Below, piece by piece: positions 54,317 through 64,000 of a DNA stretch of 64,000 nucleotides. Made by a program: the position numbers and the translations under genes. The stretch is taken from positions 12,586,302 to 12,650,301 of the forward strand of contig CM023539.1 in the NCBI GenBank assembly GCA_013350335.1, read 5' to 3'. The stretch is from Chimonanthus salicifolius. Lineage: Eukaryota > Streptophyta > Magnoliopsida > Laurales > Calycanthaceae. The notes beneath the pieces were generated by a model, which saw only the letters and a list, made by a program, of their open reading frames with translations, was not told the origin of the DNA and ran no database searches. Every line of letters begins with the position of its first letter. The first letter of the stretch is position 1.

Positions 54317-54894
54317 GCTCGAGTACATATAACAGTAACGACCCATCCTGCTAGCACAATATTGTCCGCTTTGGGCCTACACACGGACCCGCACGGCTTT
54401 GCTTTGGCGAGCAAACCCACTATTGCTCCCAAAAGGCCTTGTGCTAGAAGGAGGAAGGCTACTACTTATATACCAGAGAATTTTCAATACCACTAGCAAT
54501 GTGGGACTTTTGAGGCAGGGTATTACAATCTACCCCCCTTAAAGTCAGAGCCGTCCCCGGCTCTGCACACACAACAACCAAGCCCACACCCTCAGGCAGA
54601 GAGTTGAACCATGCTCTGATACCATTTGTAACGACCCATCCCGCTAGCACAATATTGTCCGCTTTGGGCCTACACACGGACCCGCACGGCTTTGCTTTGG
54701 CGAGCAAACCCACTATTGCTCCCAAAAGGCCTTGTGTTAGAAGGAGGAATGCCACTACTTATATACCAGAGAACTTCCAATGCCACTAGCAATGTGGGAC
54801 TTTTTGGGACAGGGTATTACAATCTACCCCCCTTAAAGCCAGAGCCGTCCCTGGCTTTGCACACACAACAACCGCTCAAGTACATATAACAGTA
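54317..54894. repeat. 21-bp direct repeats flanking TRIM copy 3
   Basis: GCTCGAGTACATATAACAGT plus A at 54317-54337; GCTCAAGTACATATAACAGT plus A at 54874-54894. The left copy overlaps the first bases (GTA) of the LTR. Confidence 0.9.
54335..54873 (-). mobile_element. TRIM array: LTR, internal, LTR, partial internal (copy 3)
   Basis: LTR 54335-54527, internal 54528-54626 with primer site (minus strand TGGTATCAGAGCATGG), LTR 54627-54821, then 52 bp of a second internal region (54822-54873). The whole is flanked by a 21-bp duplication (54317-54337 and 54874-54894, one mismatch) instead of 5 bp. The two LTRs are nearly identical. Confidence 0.9.
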
Positions 54895-54899
54895 GACGT

Positions 54900-55470
54900 C
54901 TAAGGTCAAAAATAAAAAAAATAAAAAAACTCAGAAAATGTTTAAAGAAAAACTCAGACAAGGAATGATAGCAAATTACACTCTTCTCGTAACCAAATCA
55001 GCAGCATCTCAAAAAATTCACCTCAGAAAATGTTCCCTCAAGAAAATATTGTAAATTTTATTCTTCTTCTTCAAGACTAAATAAATAGCAATAAAAAACA
55101 CCTCAGAAATTTCCCAAAAAATATGTCAACAAGAAAATATATTAAATCAACTTTTCTTGAAGACCGACACACAAAACCAACCCCAGAGAATATCCAAAAA
55201 AAATCACAGCAGAAAATTTAGTAAAATTCACTCTTCTTCAAAATCAATACAAGAGCATTTGAAAACAAAAACCACTTCAGAAATTTTTCAAAAAAAAAAA
55301 AACAAGGAAATTAACTAAATTTGAATATTCTTCAAGACCAAATCAATAGTATCACCTAAAATAAAATAAAAAATGCATCATATCGACCAACACTCCTAGG
55401 TGATACTAATGACAGAAATCTCTCAAAATCGAAACCACCTCAGAACTCCCTAAAAAGGAGAAACAAAAAG
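54900..55470. repeat. Degenerate tandem repeat, period about 80-95 bp
   Basis: Recurring CCTCAGAAA, then an AAGAAAAT/AAAATTCA stretch, CTTCTTCAAGACC and AAATCAATAGCATC blocks, with CTTCAAGAC-like marks near 54985, 55064, 55157, 55237 and 55330. Five to six diverged copies. It lies upstream of the transporter start codon. Confidence 0.65.
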
Positions 55471-55613
55471 CACTCCACTTAAAAGTAAGAGTTAGTTTTG
55501 AGTTCTCAAAGTAGAAATTTTGAAAGAAACCAGAGCTCACCTCACAAAGAAAACAGAGAATTCTTCAGATGTTTCACTCAGCTGCCACTAGAATTCTGAA
55601 TTTTCAATTCTAC

Positions 55614-55924
55614 ATTGTGTTGAGTTTGGCTCAAAAGGTCCAAGTTGGGCCCAATTGTGTTTATGTAAGGCCCAGTATATATAAGGGCTTATTTTCTCTC
55701 AGGGTTTACTGAGTGGGTGTGAGAGGAGAGAGAAGAAAACAGAGAGAAGAAAATGGAAAGGCATAGGGTAAGAGGTTTTTGGGAAATCCTTGTAATAAGT
55801 TGCAAGTATTTTCTCATAGTGAAATCAAGCAGCAAGCTGCGTCGACGTAGCCTTCAAGTGAACCACGTAAAAAATTGTGTCTTTGTGTGATGTTTGATCT
55901 GTGATTGTGATTTATTTTATTACA
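55614..55924 (+). mobile_element. LTR with primer-binding site, truncated element
   Basis: Sequence TGTGTTGAGTTTGGCTC..TTATTTTATTACA ends directly before ATTGGTATCAGAGGCAGG, a tRNA-type primer site at 55925-55942. It contains TATATATAAGG (a TATA-like box) at 55676. No matching 3' LTR in the window. Confidence 0.65.
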
Positions 55925-56515
55925 ATTGGTATCAGAGGCAGGTTCCGATTCGAGACACAGCAGATCCTCGGGTTTTCAAAGGAAACGCAGAGAGAATCAT
56001 AGATCACGGCAAGCAAGCATCCCAATTCCAGTTGCAGATTCCTCTACTTATCACCAAACAAGCAGCAAGTTCAGCAACTGAGCGTCAGAAGGGCAGTGAC
56101 GCACAGACGTCCAAGGGGCAGACCGTCAGGTTTGTAGAGAGATTTAAAAAAAAAGGCAAGTTAGTCAGTTCTTGTCCCTACTAGTAGAGACCTCATCACC
56201 GAACAGCAGGAAGTCAATCGCACTTCAAGCCAGGCGTTCATTGAGAGCAGCAAAACAAGGAATTCTCTTCCCAACGTATGCAAGTCACGGGCGCAGTAGG
56301 AAAGGGGGCTGCAAGAAAAGTCAGCAGACTTGAAGAGGTTACTAAAGCCATCTCCAAAGGAGGCTTAGGTATAGTACCTTTACGGTTGAGAAATGAGGCT
56401 TTAGTATGTAAATAGGGGATGGCGCTTTGGACGTGAACCAAGTGCTTTGTGGGTGCGAATTCTGTCTGCCAAGTATGGTACATCGGAAATAAACGAGTGG
56501 AGTTTGGGGGAGGAT
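55925..56515 (+). other. Retroelement internal fragment ending in a polypurine tract
   Basis: Internal DNA from the primer site to GTTTGGGGGAGGA (56503-56515), which abuts TGTAACACCC at 56516. A 96-codon frame (55894-56184) crosses the LTR border and has no recognised domain. The RT region is absent. Confidence 0.5.
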
Positions 56516-59500
56516 GTAACACCCAAAATTTCAATCCAGGTAAATCAATATAATTTCCCTTAATGATGAGGAATGAATAGGGTTGATACTATGTATTAGG
56601 TCAAATGAAGAAATAAATAATTAAGTAAGAATATAAGATTAGAAGGAGGATGGAGTGATTAAGCGAGATTTAAGAAAGACTAAATTAAACGATGATTTAG
56701 TTAAAATAATTTTGAAAGTAGAGTGGAATATAATTAATTGACGGAAATTTTGGTGATTAGTTAATTAAGAGAGATTAAGGGGGGCTCAATTAAGTTACTA
56801 ATTTAATTTGATAATACTCAATGGAATGGGTTTTAATTAATGAAAACTAATTAATGAGGTGGCGAATATGCCACATCAGCGATGAGGTGGCAATACACGA
56901 TGAGGTGGCATGCCACATGACAAGATAAGGATGAAAGCAACATCACCACTCCACCTTTAGCTTGGACCAATAAGTGCTCTCCACCTCAACACCCCACCTT
57001 TAATTTGGACCAATAAGTGCTCTCCACTTCACCACCTTTAGCTTTTGTTTTTTGACTAAAAAGTGAATAAGGTAGAAGAAAAAGCAAAAAGGAGAGTAGG
57101 GCTCCATCTCTACCTCTTTTTCTCCATTCTCTTTTTCTATCCTCCTCCTCCATCTTCTTCCTCTCTAAAAATCTGAACCAAGAAAGAGAGAGAGAGCTGG
57201 AAATTTCTCTTCCTCTTCCTCTCTTTGGTGCAAATCTCTCTTGAAAGCTTGGAGGTTGAAAAAAAAGAAGGAAGAAAGGACTTGAAGACTTGATTAGAGC
57301 TTGAACAAGTAGGTTCCCTAACTCTCTTGATTATTTGATTTAGATCTTAAAATATTTCATCTCTTCATCTAAGTTCTTACATCAAAGATACTATGGAAAG
57401 AATTTAAGTAATGGAGTGTAATGAAGAGATAATGGAAAGTAGTAGGTATTTTCATAAAATAGAATTATATGAGAAGTTTTACTTAAAATCCTAGATATTT
57501 AGATATTTTCTTTTAAAGTATTTTTATAACTTCATTAGAATATTTGAATGTCTTTATTTATTGGTTTTTGTAAGAAAAAGGGTTTAAGAAAATGATATCT
57601 TATGATAAATTTTGGAAAAAAAATGATTTATTGTAAAACTGTTTATACAAATTAGTCCAAGAAATGGACCTTTAAATATCTCAAAATGATTTTTTCAGAA
57701 TTTGTAACTATTTTTCAAATCTTCTACTATGAAAGAGGTTTTCAAAAAGTATTTATTCACAGTTTTCGGATATCGGGAGGTACCCGAAATAATTTTGTAA
57801 AAACTGGACAGTTCTAAGATAGAAAACTGTTTTTACATATCAGTCCGAAAATGCACCTATAACCATTTCAAAACGATTTTCTGGATATTTTTGAATATTT
57901 TTCATGTATTCTACTATCAAATAGCTTTCCAAAAAGTATTTACTCCAGTTATTCCGATACCGAACAGAACCCGAAATGATTTTTACAAAAACAGTGCGCA
58001 GTTTGTATTTCAAAACTAGAAGGCTAGTTTTAGACATCTTCACTAGATCTAAAATTTTATTTTCTAATAATGAGTCTTTTGTTCCTAAATTCTGATTCTC
58101 TAAAGAATATATCAGTGGCATTAAATAATTTGGAGTTTTATGAATTATGTTTAAATGGAGTACTATGGGTAAAATAGCCATTTTACCCTTGGTTAGGGAC
58201 AAAACACACATGTTGAATTATTTAGACTCTAATGACCTTCATCAAATGACCCTTAAGGCTTAATTAAGACTTCCACAAATTTAATTAGAGGGTTTTTACA
58301 CTACATTGACGTGAGAATTATATGTTGACACATGTGAACGAACGAAGAGGCGAGAGTAACTCCGAGATTGCCCGATCTACTTCGTGAATCGTTTATCCTC
58401 GCTGATCACCTTAGACCAGGTAGGTTTTCCTACTTCGTTAAAATGCAATTGGGTGTGAACTTATTATTATTTTATTAAGAAATGAGAAAAGAAAAGATGA
58501 ACTAATTTTCAATTGAAAATTATGTATTTTGGTTTAGAAATTATGGCATTATGAGAATCAAAAGGTGTGATTATAAAAGTATTCCTTTGACTGATTTAGT
58601 ATCATATGAAAATGAGAAGTTGTAATATTTTGAATAGTATGTATAAAGTTTCTATATGGGTATGATGAATAAAGTTGATATGTTTAGAATGTATAAGGTA
58701 TTTATGATGAAAAGAGTATTTGTAAGATCAAAAGAATAAGTTGATAACACATAGCATGAATCATGGACATCATATGCATTCATATTCCTCATGCATGAAG
58801 CATGGGATGGGAAAAAGCATGACATGAGAATAAATTGACCTTAGGGTCCGGGTCATAATTATGGAGTTGAGTGGACTGAATCAAAGTGCCGAATGTTCAG
58901 ACGGACTTTGAGGTCGTATTATGATTTGACCAATCAAAGTGCTGAATGGACCCAGGCAGACTTTGATGTCGTACGGGCGTGTGATAGATTGAAAGGAATG
59001 ATGTTACACCGGTGGAACCAGTGGTGTTGTAATAATGTGTATTAAGACTCCCACAGAAAAATGTTAAATGTGAAATGATGTATACGGGATATGAAATGCC
59101 CCATTGTTTCAAATGAGATATTGAGGTACCTTGCATGGGGCATGATAAGGGTATGCATATATCATGGCATGACATGTTACATATTAATAATTATTCATAT
59201 GAACTAAATATGATATTAGAGTAATGAAAAGAGTATGGCTCTGTGAAAGGTTTCAAGAATGAGTTTATGATAAGGCATTTTCATAATAAAACGATTACGG
59301 CTTTGCCTTGAGTTTTCTATCTTGATTTAGAAATACATCTTGAGAAGTGTATTATGATACATGGTTGACATGATGTATTTTTGAAAGGATAAGTGAATAT
59401 GATTTCCTTATAAGTATTGTTTTGACTATACCTTTGAGAATGAAAGTACAAGATGAATTAGGTATGAGTACCTTGTAAAGAAGTATGTATATATGTTTTC

Positions 59501-60109
59501 AATTATGATATCTCTAAAATAAGTCAAATCTAAGATTTGTAATATATGTAAATAGTTTGAGAAGAGTACTAATTATATCTTGAATAAGATATATTGTGAA
59601 TAGGTATGGATTTATGACCTAAGTATGGTTTCGTATAATATGAAGTACGATATGATCGAGATTTGATAAAAGTACAAGTATTTGTAGTGTCTAGATATGA
59701 CACACCGTAGGCATACTATGTGATCGGAATTCCTATTGGGCAAGTTGACTAAGCCCATAAATTATCCCCACCAGTTTTGTATGTAGGTTTTGGAAGACGG
59801 AAATGATATCGGACCAAGCGATGGCCGAGCATGGATGAGATGGAGATTAGAGAACAAAGTCTTGTGGACTTAGAATTATTTTGATATTATGAGAAATATA
59901 TGATCAATATACTTTTGTGTAGGAATGTAATCTTTTTGGGGAATGTATATTTATGATTTGGATTCATGTATTTAAGTTTATTTGTATTTGACTCGATGTA
60001 TAATCATTTTGGGAATTCTTTATTTTGCTATGAGACGTGATTAGCGATTCATGAATGCTATAAATGTTTAAAATTCCGCAGGATTAACAGGGTGTGTGCA
60101 AATGTTAAC
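56516..60109 (+). mobile_element. Probable long LTR of a gypsy-type element
   Basis: Starts TGTAACACCCAAAATTTC just after a polypurine tract, a common start of plant gypsy LTRs, and has no coding content to about 60109 (GTTAACA). Pyrimidine-rich leader (57110-57180) and pre-splice-like AGGTAGGTTTTCC (58416). No duplication confirms the right end, so the extent is uncertain. Confidence 0.5.
57628..58012. repeat. Tandem duplication of about 190 bp, 2 copies
   Basis: The block AAAACTGTTTATAC..CAGTTC (57628-57820) is repeated in diverged form at 57824-58012 (AAAACTGTTTTTACAT, CTACTAT.AAA, AAAAAGTATTTA, CCGAAAT.AT). It lies within the 56516-60109 repeat. Confidence 0.8.
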
Positions 60110-60226
60110 ATGCATACCCTAATTGGGCCAGTCAAGTGCCAGGGTCTTCGGACTCGGACTTGACTCGCATCGTGACCCTCGCCTCCCTCTCCACTAAAAT
60201 ATTCCTAATACATTACTCTGACGACG

Positions 60227-61680
60227 GTGGTTAGAGGGAGGGGCATTATAGAGGAGGTGGAGAAGTCAGGTTCTGGGATACTTAAAGCTTGGTGGAGGGT
60301 GTGTCAGGGGAGGGCTGACATCAGTAAGCTTTTTAAAGAGGGTATTAGGATTCTAGTGGGCAAGGGTGATCGTACTTTCTTTTGGAAGGACTTGTGGTTA
60401 AGAGATAGTCCCTTGAAAGTGAGCTTCCCCCGATTGTTCAGGAGTGCTCAAGATAAAAGGGATTTGGTTCAAGGCACTTACTCCGTGGGCGTCTGTGACA
60501 TCCTTTGGCATCTAGACTTTAGGAGAGACCTCAAGTCGTTCGAGGTCAACAACCTGAATGAACTTAAAGTTCAATTGATGGAATTTCCGGTAGACCCTAG
60601 GGACAAGATGCACTGGCTTGGACAGGAGATTCTACGGGTTTCTTTTCAATTAAGTCAATGATCAAAGTGTGGAACTAGAGCGTCATTGGCTTAGGTGACC
60701 CTCAATCTCTAGTATGGAAATGCCCTACCCCACACAGAGTTCAACTGTTTGTATGGTGTTGTTTGAAGAGGAAGATTTTGACTAGGACAGACATGAGAAG
60801 AAGAGGTTTGTTGAATGAAGAAAGTGATATTAGTTGTACCCTCTGTGGCCTAGCTAATGAGACTGTTGATCATCTCCTTGCCAACTGCCCCTTGACTTGG
60901 ACACTGTGGAATTACTTTCTGGATCTCATGGGAGTGTCATGGGTTTTTTCTAGCTCTTTGGAAGGTTTGGTGGGACCCTGGTTTCTTTCTTAAGGCAACC
61001 GCAGGAGGAAATTGGCCTGGATTACGATTCCAGTGGTTGTGATGTGGGCTATCTAGAAGGAAAGGAATGCCACGATCTTTGAGGGCAAGATTTAGTAAGG
61101 ACCTTAATCCAGAAAGCGAAATTGAGTTTGTGTGCCTAGTTTTGTTCAAATAAGGAATTTAGAGAGTTTAAAGCCTCAAACCTTTTTCGGTGCTGGGAGG
61201 GTGGTATGTTGTCTAGACCTCAGAGCCGAGTGAAACATGTGGAATGGTCCTCTCCTCCATATGGAACGTTGAAATTTAATGTGGATAGGGACTTCAAGGG
61301 GTAAACCGGGTCTAGCTGGGATCGGGGGTATTCTTAGAGATCATTCGGGTTCTACACGTGTGGTCTTTACAGAATCAGTGGGAATCATGGAATCAAATGA
61401 GGTGTCTTTTGTCCATATCAGTCGCTCTACCAATGGTTAGGCAAATTTCTTTGCGAAGAACGGTGTTGCTGGATCGAATTGTGGCACTTTCCAGTTACCA
61501 GGAGGATAGTTCATTTTGTATCAGTGGTGTTTTCTTTATAGCCTCTGGGTTTTGTTGTTTTTCTTTGTATTTTCATTTTGGGTTTATGTCTCTTAGACCT
61601 TGTGCTTCTTGTTTTGTATTTGTTCATTTTCAAGTGAAAGTTTTCTCTATTACCACTCAAAAAGAAAAAGTCGGCAGACA
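60227..61680 (+). pseudogene. LINE remnant, 3' part (post-RT zinc domain and RNase H)
   Basis: The frame at 60227-60661 reads WWRVCQGRADISKLFKEGIR and VGKGDRTFFWKDLWL, typical of the region after the RT of plant L1-like elements. After a frameshift, TPHRVQLFVWCCLKRKILT and the zinc motif CTLCGLANETVDHLLANC (C-X2-C-X7-H-X4-C, about 60839-60890) follow. An RNase H start (WSSPPYGTLKFNVD, 61250) is broken by stops. It ends in A-rich sequence near 61660-61700. The element is truncated at its 5' end. Confidence 0.85.
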
Positions 61681-61689
61681 AAGCAAGAA

Positions 61690-62140
61690 TAAGAAAAAAA
61701 GGAACTGCAGTCTTCCAGAAAACCCAAGCGCAAGGAGCCCCTATTGTTGTGCCTAGAAAACCCCATTGCTGCCATAACCTGCCGCCCAGCCGTGGGCAAA
61801 AGACAGAAGCAGGCAGCATCGGCCCTTTCCCTGCCGGACAGACACATGCAGATCCATTATTTTCGCAAAGCAAAACCCCTTTTGCTGTAGAAAATGATAA
61901 TGAAGAAAAAGGAAAAAATAAAGAAGAAAATATTGAAGGGAGAAAATTATCTCTTCGAATGTATTGATCGTATTTTTCTCTTAGAGGATACAGAATTAAA
62001 TATAAAAGAGAGAGACAATCAAGAGACCTAAAAAGGAAATACACTATGTGTATCCTAATGTAAGAATCAATCTGATCAAATACAATCTACTGTGTTGACT
62101 TTCAATATACATTGAATCTGGACATATAATTTTGACTCAT
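61690..62140. other. Non-coding; possible 3' LTR region of the minus-strand copia fragment
   Basis: AT-rich with a TATA-rich stretch; position relative to the copia fragment at 62145-62890 suggests an LTR, but no second copy is present to prove it. Confidence 0.35.
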
Positions 62141-62144
62141 ATCA

Positions 62145-62890
62145 CAAGACGTGTGACAAACACCGGAGGAGGAAGTATATAGACTTCTTCCTGAAAAACA
62201 CCATGAAGAAAAGCATTCTTCACATCTAATTGGTGTAGGGGCCAATTATATTGGTTGCAAGAGAAAGCAAAATGCGCACAGAATTAATCTTGGCGACAGG
62301 TGAAAAGGTGTCCTGGTAGTCAACTCCATAAGTCTGTGTGAACCCTTTGACTGCGAGGAGTGCCTTATAGTGGGTAATAGAGTCATCTGGATTGTGCTTC
62401 AAGTCAGAGACCCATTTGCACCCAACTGGAGTCTTGCCTGGAGGTAGAGAAACCATCTCCCATGTGTTGTTCTTCTCAAGGGCAGCTAACTCTTCATCCA
62501 TGGCTACTTTCCAGGAGGGATTTTTCAAGGCCATGTCGATCCTCTTTAGTATCTTAATGTTGTCCAATGCTGTAATAAAACTATGATAGGAGGGTGAAAC
62601 AGCATGATATGATACAAACCGATCAATGGGATGGCTAGTAGAAAAACGCTTACCTTCACGAAGCGCAATAAGAAGATCAGACGAGTCAGAGGCCGATAGA
62701 TCTGATTCATTGGCAGATGGATGGGTGGAGTCAGCAGCAGATGGCAGTCGAGATTGTTAGCGTTGGTACACCAAAAGAGGCTTGGTGGGACTCGGAGATG
62801 GAAGATTGGCAGGAACAAATGGAAGAATAGGTGAAGGGGTTGCCAGGGCGAGAGTCAAGAAGGTAGAGACTACCTGCTTCACGACCACCA
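62145..62890 (-). pseudogene. copia-3 fragment (RT N-terminal part and integrase end)
   Basis: The minus-strand frame 62567-62226 reads DMALKNPSWKVAMDEELAAL, LPPGKTPVGCKWVSDLKHN and [20 protein letters not shown], the first half of a Ty1/copia [22 protein letters not shown] follows after a frame change near 62210. The sequence stops there, so the YVDD box and RNase H are missing. Upstream, frame 62818-62546 is a damaged integrase C-terminus. Confidence 0.85.
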
Positions 62891-62944
62891 TGTTGACTAG
62901 CAGTTGACCCAAATCATCCAATTTTGGAAATACATCTTATTGGT

Positions 62945-64000
62945 TGTATGATTGATTGCAGATAATTATTCTTTCATTACTTTCCTTTTCAAGCCACCTA
63001 GATTAGCTCTCTTTTTCCTATTTATACATTATCCCTTTCTGTTTATACACAATACAATACAATCAAAGAGGAATTCTTCTCCACTATCTTTATTCTTCTT
63101 TTTTCCTTATTTTCATATTATTATTCTACATGGTATTAGCCAGAACGATCTTCTGGACGCTTTCAAGAGTTTTTTTTTTCCACTTTACTGTTCCTCATCA
63201 TCTTTGACTCTGATATCTGAGGACGTCTATAGCGGATCTTCTCCTTTCCTTCTTCTCATGCAGATCTGGAACTGTTGCAGTTTTTTCCTGGAGATTTGAG
63301 TTCTCTCCGTTCTCTGTAGCTTTGAGTTCTCAGCCTCAGATCCATTGATTGGACTCACATCTGACGGTGGGACACTTCCCTCTCCCTTACGTTTTTTGGT
63401 GGCCCATCCATCAATAACATTGCCTCTTTGATCTAACATGTGTGAGCTCGCAGATCTGAGGATTTTTGGGTTGCTGCCTGTGACGCTGCGGCATTGGACT
63501 TTTGTTGTTTTTTGGGCCAGATCTACTGGCTTTCTAACTAGTTCTATTTGGCACCAAGTCTGCTACAGTCGTCTGTGTCTTGGTTTCCATCTCCCTGGTG
63601 GGACCCCCCCTTCCATCATCGTTGGGCCCTTCATCTACTGCCTCTTCCATGGCTTATTATGATACTCGTAGGGACACCAGAGGCCCACAGAAGATAGGTA
63701 CCCCTTTTTGCACATATTGCAAGATGCACAATCATTTTATTGATTCATTATACAAACTTCATGGCCGACCAAAGCATGCTCATCTCTCCGCTGCCCCTCA
63801 TGTTGCTCCTTCCTCTGATGTGGCTCATGCAAGTGCTCTAGTGACTCGAAAGGACATTAACTTCTTATTGCAACAGTTGGAGCGCCTTCAATCCTCCAAG
63901 GTCTCTCATGTTGTCTCATCCACTTCAAGTATTGAGCACCATGTGCACCATGTCTCCCATCATTATTGGATTATTGATTCTGGAATGTCCACCCTCTTTT
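62945..64000 (+). mobile_element. copia-4: 5' end of a Ty1/copia element running off the right edge
   Basis: LTR about 62945-63130 ending CATATTATTATTCTACA, directly followed by primer site TGGTATTAGCC at 63131. The same LTR end and leader motifs as copia-2 (TCTGAGGACGTCTATAGCGGAT against TCTGAGAGGTTGTCTATAGC) show one family. The left LTR border is approximate. Confidence 0.8.
63650..64000 (+). pseudogene. copia-4 gag end and start of protease (partial)
   Basis: Open frame MAYYDTRRDTRGPQKIGTPF, zinc-knuckle-like CTYCKMHNHFIDSLYKLHG in which the last Cys is Leu, then VTRKDINFLLQQLERLQ and a protease-like YWIIDSG at 63967, continuing as MSTLF where homologues have ATDHM. It is cut by the window edge. 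The missing Cys and damaged protease motif suggest a decayed copy. Confidence 0.8.

Noticed and set aside
60227..60661. Independent host gene in the frame at 60227
   Set aside because: Its motifs and the following zinc and RNase H pieces fit a plant LINE, with stops and frameshifts.
22891..63130. The start of the copia-4 LTR at 62891 (TGTTGACTAGCAG)
   Set aside because: That stretch reads as part of the minus-strand copia-3 fragment; the LTR length of sister copies favours a start near 62945.

Overview
The window looks like transposon-rich plant nuclear DNA, probably from a flowering plant with a large genome. There is no bacterial-style gene organisation. Reading frames are almost all remnants of plant transposable elements, and the only intact host gene is a spliced plant potassium-transporter gene. 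The species cannot be named from the sequence alone.

Host gene. A HAK/KUP/KT potassium transporter gene lies on the minus strand. Eight coding exons can be placed (53591 down to 9641), all with GT..AG borders, matching phases and no stop codon, giving about 440 residues from the start Met to the IGNASG motif. The C-terminal exons are not in the window; the gene continues past its left edge. The small introns are 84 bp, 435 bp, 700 bp and 1.35 kb. The others are swollen by transposons: 8.7 kb (intron 2), 20.5 kb (intron 3), 10.9 kb (intron 4) and more than 9.6 kb (intron 8). A 51-bp micro-exon sits alone between introns 3 and 4.

Layout. 1-9640 (intron 8): a degenerate Ty1/copia element (329-5259) inside an older repeat with a 54-bp minisatellite, an internally deleted hAT transposon (6378-7578), and a tRNA-derived SINE (8854-9268) split by a solo LTR. 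9641-12192: exons 8 to 5, with a LINE remnant in intron 6. 12193-23078 (intron 4): a gypsy-type LTR fragment, then a full-length but broken hAT transposon (13829-22311) that itself received a 3.7-kb solo LTR and a 0.5-kb TRIM. 23130-43591 (intron 3): a Russian-doll nest. A small non-autonomous LTR element (24253-42434) contains a copia element (which contains a TRIM and a 3.7-kb solo LTR), a 4.7-kb solo LTR, and a second non-autonomous LTR element. 43838-52551 (intron 2): an EMC4-like gene fragment, a composite long LTR and a second non-autonomous LTR copy. 53592-64000: upstream of the start codon, with a TRIM array flanked by an unusual 21-bp duplication, degenerate satellite-like repeats, LTR fragments, a second LINE remnant and two more copia pieces, one running off the right edge.

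Most insertions were delimited by reading their target-site duplications directly (8 bp for hAT, 5 bp for LTR elements, 10 bp for the SINE), so the order of insertion events can be reconstructed. I saw no CRISPR array, rRNA, intact tRNA gene or operon-like structure.
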